Part shown: one piece after another, positions 13,662 through 20,462 of the stretch
Numbering within the stretch: position 1 is the stretch's first letter
Layout: every line of letters starts with the position of its first letter
NCBI GenBank assembly: GCA_965369325.1
Contig: CBDUQI010000078.1
Span: forward strand, 1-23,245
Origin: CBDUQI01 sp965369325
Lineage (GTDB): Bacteria; Pseudomonadota; Gammaproteobacteria; Steroidobacterales; JBCBZW01
Reading direction: 5' to 3'
DNA length: 23,245 bases
Notes under the pieces: model-generated
Databases searched by the model: none
Seen by the model: the letters and a program-made list of their open reading frames with translations, nothing else
What the model was told of the DNA's origin: nothing
Program-made: the position numbers and the translations under genes

Positions 13662-15587
13662 CTACTTACTTTTGCCGTACTTTTCCCGGTGCAGTTCGCC
13701 CGCCTGAGTTACCCAGTTATCCCGGGCAATACGGCCTTTGAATACGTCCAGGTGATCGTCCACCCAATCCACTTCTCGGCTGCTCCACAATGACACCTGT
13801 TTGAAGGTGTACACACCCAACCGATGCAGCAGTCCTTCGAGCTTCTCGCCAACGCCTTTAATGCGTTTAAGGTCATCGATCTCGGCCGGCGGCTTGATGA
13901 ACAATGTAATCGCCTCACCGGGTGCAGGGGTATTCGCCTGCCGCGCCTGGCACGCGGCCAGATCCCGTTCCAGCGAGCGGACTTTTGATGAGCGACCGCG
14001 CAAATCGGTTTCCAGCTCCCGTGAGCGCGACTGGGCTTCATCACTTTTCACCTGCGCAGCAGCCAGACGTGCTTTCAGGTCTTCAATGCTGGCGTCCAGT
14101 TTGCTCAGGCGCTTGTCCCGTTCGGTCATCTGGCCCTTGAGCCCGGACAGATCCTTCATCTGCGCCTGTAACTCATCGATGCGTCGTTTGTAGCCGGCGG
14201 CCGAATCGGCATCGCCGCGCCACTGCTTGGCGTCACGGTTAAGTTTGTCGTAATCCGACTGCAGTGCGGAAAGACGACGATCGCGCTCGGCCAAGTTGTT
14301 TTCCAATTCCGGCACGCGTGCTTTCCAGGTCAGCAACTGCTTGTTGCCAGCCTGACTTTCTTTCTCCGTACGCTCCAGCTCGGCGATGCGCTGATCGCGC
14401 TTGCCAATATCCGCTTCCAGCCCCGGCACTCTGCCCTTCCATTTAGCCAACTCGCGGTCAAGCTCGCCAAGCCGTTTGCCGCTACTGCCTGCATCACCCT
14501 GCAGCGATTTGTACTCACCGCGCAGTTTAGCTAGCGCTTCGTTGGCGGAGCTCAGCTCCCCATCGCGTGCTTTCAGCGAGCCTTCCAACTCACCGCTGTG
14601 CGCCTGCGCCTTTGCCAGATCTTTCTCCAGCCCGGCAAAACGCGCCTGCCCGCCGTCCAGATCGCTCTGCAGCCGAGCCAGCTTGTCATTTGCCGCCTTG
14701 AGCTTCCCGTCGCCTTCGCGCATCGAGCCCTCAAGGTTTGCGAATTTGCTCTTCCAATCGCCAATCTGCGCCTGCAGACCGTCGGCATCGCCCGCACGAG
14801 AGGTGGCAGCCTGAAGCTGTTCGTCGCGCTCGGCCAGCGATGCCTCCAGCGTGGCGAACCGGCCTTTCCAATTGCCAATCTCACCCTCAAGTTTCTGGAT
14901 GCTTTCGTTGCGCGAGCTCAGCGCGGTTTCCATCGGTGACAGCCTGGCCTCCCAGGAGCCCAGCTCAGATTCCAGCTCGTCCACTCGTTTGCTGCGCTCT
15001 TGCAGCTGCACTTCCAGCGGTGGCACCTTGGCCTTCCACTCCGCCAGCTCGCTCTCCATCCGCTCGATAGTGTTGCCATGTGCCTCAAGCGAGGATTCCA
15101 GCGGCCCAACTTTGCTCTTCCAGGTTTCTAGCCCTTCGCGCAGGCGGGCATTCTCGGCGTCAAGCTCTTTCGCCCGTGTCTCCACCGGCCCGAGTTTGCC
15201 TTTCCAATTGAGCACGTCCGTGTCCAGGGCGGCGATGCGCTCATCACGCTCCTTCACGGACACCTCAAGTGGTGAGACTTTCGCCTTCCAGTTGACCACT
15301 TCCAGGTCCAGGTCCTGCAGGCGGCGGCCGCGTTCCTCCAGCGAGGCTTCCAGCGGTGGCACCTTGCCCTTCCATTCATCTAGATCGCCTTCCAGCGATG
15401 CCAGACGTGAGTCGCGCTCTTTTACCGCAGACTCCAGGCCATTTACCTGCCCGCGCCAACGGCTCACGTCGGCCTCAAGGGCCTCAATCTCCGCCTTCCT
15501 GGAACCCCGAAGCAACCATCCGATAATTCCACCAATGATGGCGGCGAGCATCAGGCAGAAACCAATCTGATATATCAAATAACTCAT
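13662..15587 (-). CDS. Membrane-anchored coiled-coil protein with 28-residue repeats and C-terminal helix-hairpin-helix domain
   Basis: A 641-residue protein. Residues 4-26 form one transmembrane helix followed by RGSRK, so by the positive-inside rule the long C-terminal part faces the cytoplasm. Residues 37-260 are eight in-phase 28-residue repeats, each with Trp at position 8 and a consensus like L-x-x-x-(L/V)-x-x-W-K-x-K-(V/L)-x-P-L-E-x-x-(L/V)-x-E-R. After a 10-residue break a ninth follows (271-298), then looser coiled coil with Trp383, Trp421 and Trp456. Residues 566-641 form a DDLKRIKGVGEKLEGLL helix-hairpin-helix domain like the COG3743 group (labelled flap-endonuclease-like, but with no nuclease residues evident). 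The start overlaps the BON-OmpA stop as ATGA. Its function is unknown; a scaffold tethering something to the membrane is the best inference. Confidence 0.85.
   Translation of the reverse strand: MSYLIYQIGFCLMLAAIIGGIIGWLLRGSRKAEIEALEADVSRWRGQVNGLESAVKERDSRLASLEGDLDEWKGKVPPLEASLEERGRRLQDLDLEVVNWKAKVSPLEVSVKERDERIAALDTDVLNWKGKLGPVETRAKELDAENARLREGLETWKSKVGPLESSLEAHGNTIERMESELAEWKAKVPPLEVQLQERSKRVDELESELGSWEARLSPMETALSSRNESIQKLEGEIGNWKGRFATLEASLAERDEQLQAATSRAGDADGLQAQIGDWKSKFANLEGSMREGDGKLKAANDKLARLQSDLDGGQARFAGLEKDLAKAQAHSGELEGSLKARDGELSSANEALAKLRGEYKSLQGDAGSSGKRLGELDRELAKWKGRVPGLEADIGKRDQRIAELERTEKESQAGNKQLLTWKARVPELENNLAERDRRLSALQSDYDKLNRDAKQWRGDADSAAGYKRRIDELQAQMKDLSGLKGQMTERDKRLSKLDASIEDLKARLAAAQVKSDEAQSRSRELETDLRGRSSKVRSLERDLAACQARQANTPAPGEAITLFIKPPAEIDDLKRIKGVGEKLEGLLHRLGVYTFKQVSLWSSREVDWVDDHLDVFKGRIARDNWVTQAGELHREKYGKSK
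14808..15479 (-). repeat. Eight tandem 84-bp (28-residue) coding repeats
   Basis: These encode residues 37-260 of the coiled-coil protein. The unit is four heptads long, diverged at DNA level but strictly in register, with Trp at residues 44, 72, 100, 128, 156, 184, 212 and 240. The regular spacing indicates expansion by internal duplication. The divergence between units suggests an old expansion held by selection rather than a recent slippage array. Confidence 0.85.
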
Positions 15588-16660
15588 GGTGCGATCTTCT
15601 CGACTCTAAATTCGATTCGACGATTTTGTGCGCGGCCCGAGGGTGTTGAATTATCACCCACTGGCTGCCGCTCGCCGTACCCCCGCGCGATTACGCGCTC
15701 CTCAGACACACCCTGCACAAGTAAGTACTCCCGTACAGCGTCGGCCCGACGTTGGCTCAACAACAAGTTGTCAGCCTCCGCGCCCTGGCCGTCCGTGTGT
15801 CCCTCTATTTCAATAACCGCCACGCAGCGGGCAGCTACCTCACTCAACTGGTTCAGCAAGTTGATACTCGCCCCGTCAATCTCGGCACTGGCCGTGCGGA
15901 ACAAAATCCGGTTGCTGGCCATCAGCTCGTTAAACTGATTTTGGCACTGATCCACTTGCGCTTCCGTGGCCGGGATCTCTACGCTGAGCTCGGTGCTAAA
16001 GACACCTGGCACATCCGCATCCACCAGTGTTGCGATGCTATCGCGTACACCGGCATCCTGGGCCAGCCCGCTCAACGTCCAGCGCGCGGCGTCGATCTGC
16101 AGTACCCCTTCGGTCAGTCTGGCCAGTTGGTTCAACCCAACGTCTAACCCCTCGCGCCAGCTCTGCGGTGAATGTGATCCCACGCGCAACTCATCCACCA
16201 CGCGGGCATTGGGAAACTGCTGCGTGGCAAAGCCCACAATGGATTCGCGTTGCAGCTGGTTCGGCACAATCCCGCTCAGGGTCAGCACATCAGTGGAAAG
16301 CGATGCGCGCAAGCCGAACGGCGACAGCACCGGTTCGGGCTCTGGTGCCGGCGCGGGTGCGACCTCAGCCGCCGGTGGCGGTGCCACCGTAATCTGGTTA
16401 TCCACCACACGCACGCCTTTCACGTCGGACACAATCTTCGCCGCAGCAATACGATCCTGCTTGGTGGGCGCCATCCCGGTAAGGATGACATCACGGCCGT
16501 CCAGAACGGAGGTGGCCCAACCCCGGCCCTTTTCAGTGAGCACGCGGTTTGTCGTTTGAGTTAACGATGATTCAATGGCCGGCGGATGATTCCGCAAGCA
16601 CCACAACAGCAGCAATACAAGCAGCACCACTGCGATTAAGATCTTAAGCAGACGCCCCAT
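15584..16660 (-). CDS. Inner-membrane-anchored BON-OmpA family protein
   Basis: A 358-residue protein. The N-terminus MGRLLK followed by a hydrophobic helix (7-22) predicts an inner-membrane anchor or uncleaved signal with the rest in the periplasm. Residues about 30-92 look like a BON domain (DVILTGMAP, then GVRVVDNQI). A Pro/Ala/Glu linker (93-112) follows, then two further BON-like units (about 113-160 and 165-230). The OmpA C-terminal peptidoglycan-binding domain (about 245-358) has IEGHTDGQG with Asp290, LSQRRADAV with Arg304/305 and GRAQNRRIEF (342-351). The architecture resembles mycobacterial ArfA. AGGA at 16668-16672 supports the start. It opens the operon and overlaps the coiled-coil gene by ATGA. 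It would contact peptidoglycan from the inner membrane. Confidence 0.88.
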   Translation of the reverse strand: MGRLLKILIAVVLLVLLLLWCLRNHPPAIESSLTQTTNRVLTEKGRGWATSVLDGRDVILTGMAPTKQDRIAAAKIVSDVKGVRVVDNQITVAPPPAAEVAPAPAPEPEPVLSPFGLRASLSTDVLTLSGIVPNQLQRESIVGFATQQFPNARVVDELRVGSHSPQSWREGLDVGLNQLARLTEGVLQIDAARWTLSGLAQDAGVRDSIATLVDADVPGVFSTELSVEIPATEAQVDQCQNQFNELMASNRILFRTASAEIDGASINLLNQLSEVAARCVAVIEIEGHTDGQGAEADNLLLSQRRADAVREYLLVQGVSEERVIARGYGERQPVGDNSTPSGRAQNRRIEFRVEKIAP

Positions 16661-16691
16661 TAGACAGTTCCTGTCGCTCTTTGCGATCCCT

Positions 16692-16740
16692 CACAAGACA
16701 AGGGAATCGCCTACCCCAAAGCTATCTTGTGCCCGTAGGC
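16692..16740 (-). other. Possible H-type pseudoknot in the BON-OmpA leader
   Basis: On the minus-strand RNA the order is GCCTAC, CACAAGA, GTAGGC, TCTTGTG. The first pairs with the third (6 bp) and the second with the fourth (7 bp), the interleaved order of an H-type pseudoknot. It ends 31 nt before the start codon. Both stems are perfect, but short stems like these can arise by chance. Confidence 0.3.
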
Positions 16741-16753
16741 TACCACGCGGCAC

Positions 16754-16759
16754 AACATA
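16754..16759 (-). promoter_or_regulatory. Possible -10 element for the BON-OmpA operon
   Basis: TATGTT on the minus strand lies 3 bp downstream of a near-perfect dyad that covers the place where a -35 would be. No recognisable -35 exists, which would fit an activator-dependent or repressor-controlled promoter. A start near 16747 would give a leader of about 87 nt containing the pseudoknot candidate. Confidence 0.25.
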
Positions 16760-16761
16760 AC

Positions 16762-16782
16762 GACGTGACGAATCGTAACGTC
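16762..16782. promoter_or_regulatory. 21-bp dyad, candidate operator upstream of the BON-OmpA operon
   Basis: Arms GACGTGACG (16762-16770) and CGTAACGTC (16774-16782) flank AAT and match at 8 of 9 positions. The hexamer CGTRAC occurs within and next to it at 16764, 16774 and 16783, spaced 10 and 9 bp apart, about one helical turn, and again at 16861. Such phased repeats suit a dimeric regulator, for example an OmpR-type response regulator, but the regulator is not identified. Confidence 0.45.
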
Positions 16783-16880
16783 CGTAACTAGACAGAAGTT
16801 TGTTCCCCAAAATTATGCTAGCGGGCTCCGAACAGCCGAATGTATCGGCGCTCCCCTGAGCGTAACCGCGCAGCTTATGT

Positions 16881-16908
16881 AAGAAAAGTTAACCGCTTTT
16901 GCGGCCAA
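16881..16908 (-). terminator. Intrinsic terminator of the aceEF-lpd operon
   Basis: On the minus strand UUGGCCGC pairs with GCGGUUAA (8 bp, two G-U pairs) around the loop AAAA (16889-16908), and CUUUUCUU follows (16888-16881). It is 66 nt beyond the lpd stop. The remaining parts of the 16661-16974 gap hold the ompA control region and small hairpins, and no convincing gene. Confidence 0.5.
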
Positions 16909-16974
16909 CAGCAACTGCCGGGAGTATTCTCAGCGGGCGCAGGCGGTCGCCCACGCCACTCACGCGGGGACAAT

Positions 16975-18735
16975 TCAGCGTGCTTTGCGTTTCTTGCCGC
17001 CCAGATACAGGTCGGTGATAGTGCCCTCGTAGGCCTCTGCTGCCATCGCCACTGTTTCTGACAGTGTGGGGTGCGGATGCACCGTCAGGCCGATGTCAGC
17101 CGCATCGCATCCCATCTCGATGGCGAGCGCCGTCTCGGCAATCAGATCGCCAGCGTTGGGGCCGACAATACCCGCGCCAATAACCCGCTCGGTGCCCTCT
17201 TCGAAGAGCAACTTGGTCATGCCCTCTTCGCGATTGATGGCCAGCGAACGGCCACTGGCCGCCCAGGGGAACTCGCCTTTGCCGTAGCGCACGCCTTCTG
17301 CTTTGGCCTCAAGCTCGGTCATGCCCACCCAGGCAATCTCAGGATCAGTGTAGGCCACCGATGGAATCACTCGAGCGTCGAACGCACTCTTCATACCACA
17401 CGCGACTTCCGCGGCCACTTTAGCCTCGTGCGTCGCCTTGTGCGCCAGCATTGGTTGGCCAACGATATCGCCGATGGCAAAGATATGATCCACATTGCTG
17501 CGCTGTTGTTTATCCACCTGAACAAACCCGCGCTCATCCACTTGCACGCCGGCCGCCTCAGCACCAATACTGGCGCCGTTGGGCCGACGGCCAACAGCTG
17601 CCAACACAGCACCGAACACTTCCGACGCTGGCGCTTTTTCGCCTTCAAAATGCACGCGTAAACCGTCGCTCTGCGCGCTCACGTCGGTCACCTTGGTATT
17701 GAGCAGCAATTGCTCGAAACGCCCGGCCAGGCGTTTTTGCAGGGGTCGAACCAAATCACGGTCCGCGCCCGGCATCAGCCCTGCGGTCAGCTCGACCACA
17801 CTCACCTTCACTCCCAGCGCGTCATACACAGTGCCCAGCTCAAGCCCAATAATGCCGCCGCCGATAATCAACATCCGCTCAGGCAAGTTGGCCAGTTCCA
17901 GCGCCGAGGTGGAATCGAGCACACGCGGATCATCCGGCAGCATAGGCAGCTTCACCGCCTGTGAGCCGGCGGCGATGATGCACTGACCGAAAGCAATCAC
18001 CTTCACTTCATCGCCGTTGCGTACTTCTAAATGATGCGGCGACAGGAATTCCCCCACGCCATGCTGCACCTTCACTTTGCGCTGGCGCGCCATCGCGCCC
18101 AGGCCACCGGTCAGGCGACCGATCACCTGATTCTTCCATTCGCGCAGCCGCTCGCTGTTAATGTCCGGATCGCCGAAACGAATGCCAAACTCCTGCATGC
18201 TGTGTGCTTCTTCAACCACTTTGGCCGCATGCAATAAGGCCTTGGAGGGGATGCATCCTACGTTCAGGCACACGCCACCCAACGTGGGATAACGCTCCAC
18301 CAACATCACCTCGCGGCCCAGGTCCGCCGCACGAAATGCAGCCGTGTAGCCGCCCGGGCCTGCGCCCAGCACCAGCAGATCCACCTGCTCGCTGACCGCG
18401 CCGGTGTACGCCCCAGCGGTGGCGGCAGCCACCGGCGCCGACGACTGCGGCTCCGGTACCGACGAGGTGGCCGGCGCATCCTGTGCCGCGGTTGCTGTCA
18501 CCTCAAGCATCAACACGGGCGAGCCGGTGCTGAGACGATCGCCTGTGTTCACCAGCAGCTCCACCACCGTGCCGCTGGCCGGTGTCGGCACATCAATCGC
18601 GGCCTTGTCCGTTTCTAATGTCAGCAACGGATCCTGCTCGGTGACCTGCTGGCCTACCTGCACCATGACCTCAATAACCTCGACGTCGGCAAAATCGCCA
18701 AGGTCCGGAATATTTACCTGAATGCGGTCGCTCAC
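16975..18735 (-). CDS. lpdA: Dihydrolipoyl dehydrogenase (PDH E3) with N-terminal lipoyl domain
   Basis: A 586-residue flavoprotein that reoxidises dihydrolipoamide and makes NADH. Residues 1-80 are a lipoyl domain with the lipoylated Lys44 in ETDKAAID, joined by an Ala/Pro/Ser linker (80-115) to the E3 body. The body has the FAD motif GAGPGG (124-129), the redox disulfide CLNVGC (Cys156, Cys161), a second nucleotide fold at IIGGGIIGLE, and the C-terminal HPHPTLSE with His555 and Glu560 as the catalytic dyad. The start is GTG 18735, overlapping the aceF stop as GTGA. Lipoyl-E3 fusions are known, for example Neisseria p64k, and mark E3 copies dedicated to PDH. It is the last gene of the operon. 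Confidence 0.96.
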   Translation of the reverse strand: MSDRIQVNIPDLGDFADVEVIEVMVQVGQQVTEQDPLLTLETDKAAIDVPTPASGTVVELLVNTGDRLSTGSPVLMLEVTATAAQDAPATSSVPEPQSSAPVAAATAGAYTGAVSEQVDLLVLGAGPGGYTAAFRAADLGREVMLVERYPTLGGVCLNVGCIPSKALLHAAKVVEEAHSMQEFGIRFGDPDINSERLREWKNQVIGRLTGGLGAMARQRKVKVQHGVGEFLSPHHLEVRNGDEVKVIAFGQCIIAAGSQAVKLPMLPDDPRVLDSTSALELANLPERMLIIGGGIIGLELGTVYDALGVKVSVVELTAGLMPGADRDLVRPLQKRLAGRFEQLLLNTKVTDVSAQSDGLRVHFEGEKAPASEVFGAVLAAVGRRPNGASIGAEAAGVQVDERGFVQVDKQQRSNVDHIFAIGDIVGQPMLAHKATHEAKVAAEVACGMKSAFDARVIPSVAYTDPEIAWVGMTELEAKAEGVRYGKGEFPWAASGRSLAINREEGMTKLLFEEGTERVIGAGIVGPNAGDLIAETALAIEMGCDAADIGLTVHPHPTLSETVAMAAEAYEGTITDLYLGGKKRKAR

Positions 18736-20447
18736 TGCGAGGGCTCCGCCACATCAGGTAACAAGCTATCCACCGCCGCGATAATCTGGCCCAGGCGTGT
18801 GGTAAAGCGCACCGCCGCTGCACCGTCGATTACCCGGTGGTCGTAGGACAGCGACAGTGGGAGCATCAGGCGGGGCACGAACGCGTTGTCCTGAAACAGC
18901 GGTGCCATGCGGCTGCGGCCAACGCCCAGAATCGCCACCTCTGGCGCATTGATAATCGGCGTAAAGTAGGTACCGCCGATGCCACCCAGACTGGAGACAG
19001 TAAAGCAACCGCCCTGCATTTGCGCGGCCTTCAGTTTGCCCTCACGCGCCAGCGCGCTGAGGTCCGCCAGCTCCTGCGCAATCTCAAACGCGTCTTTTTG
19101 ATCCGCATCGCGAATGACCGGGACCACCAGGCCATTGGGCGTGTCGGCGGCAAAGCCGATGTGTGTGTAGTCCTTCATTACCAGTTGTTCGCCATCCGGC
19201 GTCAGTGACGATTTAAACACCGGGAACTCACTTAAGGCTTCGGCGCAAGCTTTGATCACAAAGGCAAGCGGCGTCAGGCGAATCTCGCGGGCTTTCGCCG
19301 CGGGTTTAAGCTGCTTGCGAGCGGCTTCGATATCGGTGCTGTCAGCCTCATCATGTTGGGTTACGTGCGGCAGGTTTACCCAGCTTGCATGCAATCGTGG
19401 GCCCGATATCTTCTGCACGCGGGTAAGCGGCTGCATCTGCACCGGGCCGAACTTGGCAAAGTCGACCACGGGCACTTCAGGCAACGGGCTCACCGGTGCC
19501 GCGCCAGCCAGCATCTGCCCGCCGCTCATCACCGACTTCACCAGCGCTTTGACGTCATCGCGAGTCACCCGGCTTTTGAGCCCCGTCCCTTGCACTTGCA
19601 TTAAGTCCACGCCCAGCTCACGAGCAAACTTGCGTACCGACGGGCTAGCGTGTGCGCGATTAAACGTCGCCTCGTTAATGGGCGGCAACTGGGCGGGCGC
19701 CTGGCGCGGTGGTTGTACCGCAGGCGCCGGCTTGGCCGCATGCGCCATGGCGGCAGGCGCCTCCACCGTAGCCAGCTCGCTGGCAGGCGGTGCCGGGCTC
19801 GCAACCCCCTCTTCCAGCGACAGACTCAATACCCGATGCCCCTCGGATACCTGATCGCCCAGGGCAACGAATAACTCGATCACGGTACCCGCCGCCGGGG
19901 CGGGAATATCCAGCGCCGCCTTATCGGACTCAAGCGTAATCAGTGTCGCTTCCGCCTCCACCCGATCGCCAGGGCGAACCGCCACCTCAATAATTTCCAC
20001 GTTGTCGAAATCGCCGATATCTGGTACCAGCACCTGCATGATGCCGCCACCGGCGCCAATCGGGGCAGCATCGCTCACGGCGGGGACATCCGGCGCAGCG
20101 ACAGCCGCGGCGTCGGCATCGGGCGCCGCCTCAGCCGGCGGTGCAACCCCAGCTGCAGGGGCTTCAGCTACCGCATCGTCTGGGCTCGGGCTAACGGCAT
20201 CAGCACCGTCCTGCGTAAAGGACACGATCACATCGCCCTGCGACACTTTGTCGCCCACCGCCACCTCAATGCTGGCAATTGTGCCCGCGTGCGGCGCCGG
20301 AATATCCATCGCAGCCTTGTCCGTTTCCAGCGTCAGCAGGGGGTCTTCCGCCTGCACCTGATCACCGACCGACACCAGGATCTCGATCACTTCGACTTCG
20401 TCAAAGTCGCCGATATCCGGGACCGTTATCGCTTGTGTTGTTGCCAC
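18732..20447 (-). CDS. aceF: Pyruvate dehydrogenase complex E2, dihydrolipoyl acetyltransferase
   Basis: A 571-residue core protein that takes the acetyl group from E1 and transfers it to CoA. Two lipoyl domains carry Lys44 (ETDKAAMD) and Lys176 (ESDKAALD), separated by an Ala/Pro/Asp-rich flexible linker (about 82-135). A second Ala/Pro linker (about 212-255) leads to the E3/E1-binding domain (ASPSVRKFARELGVDL, about 265-303), and then the catalytic domain with DHRVIDG (536-542; His537, Asp541). E. coli AceF has three lipoyl domains; here the third is on E3. The start is GTG at 20447 (begins MATTQAITVPDIGDF), 15 nt after aceE, with a TAGGGG ribosome site. Confidence 0.96.
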   Translation of the reverse strand: MATTQAITVPDIGDFDEVEVIEILVSVGDQVQAEDPLLTLETDKAAMDIPAPHAGTIASIEVAVGDKVSQGDVIVSFTQDGADAVSPSPDDAVAEAPAAGVAPPAEAAPDADAAAVAAPDVPAVSDAAPIGAGGGIMQVLVPDIGDFDNVEIIEVAVRPGDRVEAEATLITLESDKAALDIPAPAAGTVIELFVALGDQVSEGHRVLSLSLEEGVASPAPPASELATVEAPAAMAHAAKPAPAVQPPRQAPAQLPPINEATFNRAHASPSVRKFARELGVDLMQVQGTGLKSRVTRDDVKALVKSVMSGGQMLAGAAPVSPLPEVPVVDFAKFGPVQMQPLTRVQKISGPRLHASWVNLPHVTQHDEADSTDIEAARKQLKPAAKAREIRLTPLAFVIKACAEALSEFPVFKSSLTPDGEQLVMKDYTHIGFAADTPNGLVVPVIRDADQKDAFEIAQELADLSALAREGKLKAAQMQGGCFTVSSLGGIGGTYFTPIINAPEVAILGVGRSRMAPLFQDNAFVPRLMLPLSLSYDHRVIDGAAAVRFTTRLGQIIAAVDSLLPDVAEPSQ

Positions 20448-20462
20448 TGCCTAACCCCTACT

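Noticed and set aside
13266..13793. Plus-strand open frame of 175 codons after doxX
   Set aside because: It begins inside the terminator stem and is antisense to the HIT gene and the HhH end of the coiled-coil gene, both of which have clear family motifs.
14808..15479. Tandem 84-bp units as a CRISPR or satellite array
   Set aside because: The units are diverged at DNA level, have no spacers and code in frame for a heptad coiled coil.
14851..15570. Long plus-strand open frame (239 codons) rich in Ser and Arg
   Set aside because: It is the antisense of the 28-residue repeats; the phased repeat keeps stops out of that frame. The minus-strand protein has a clear membrane helix, heptads and a known C-terminal domain.
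16935..16952. GGGCG/CGCCC hairpin just after lpd as the operon terminator
   Set aside because: It has only a 5-bp stem and no T-run on the minus strand; the hairpin at 16889-16908 with CTTTTCTT is better.
16840..17061. Plus-strand open frame of 73 codons between the ompA and lpd genes
   Set aside because: It runs over the pdh terminator and into the 3' end of lpd on the other strand, has no ribosome site, and its product resembles nothing I recognise.
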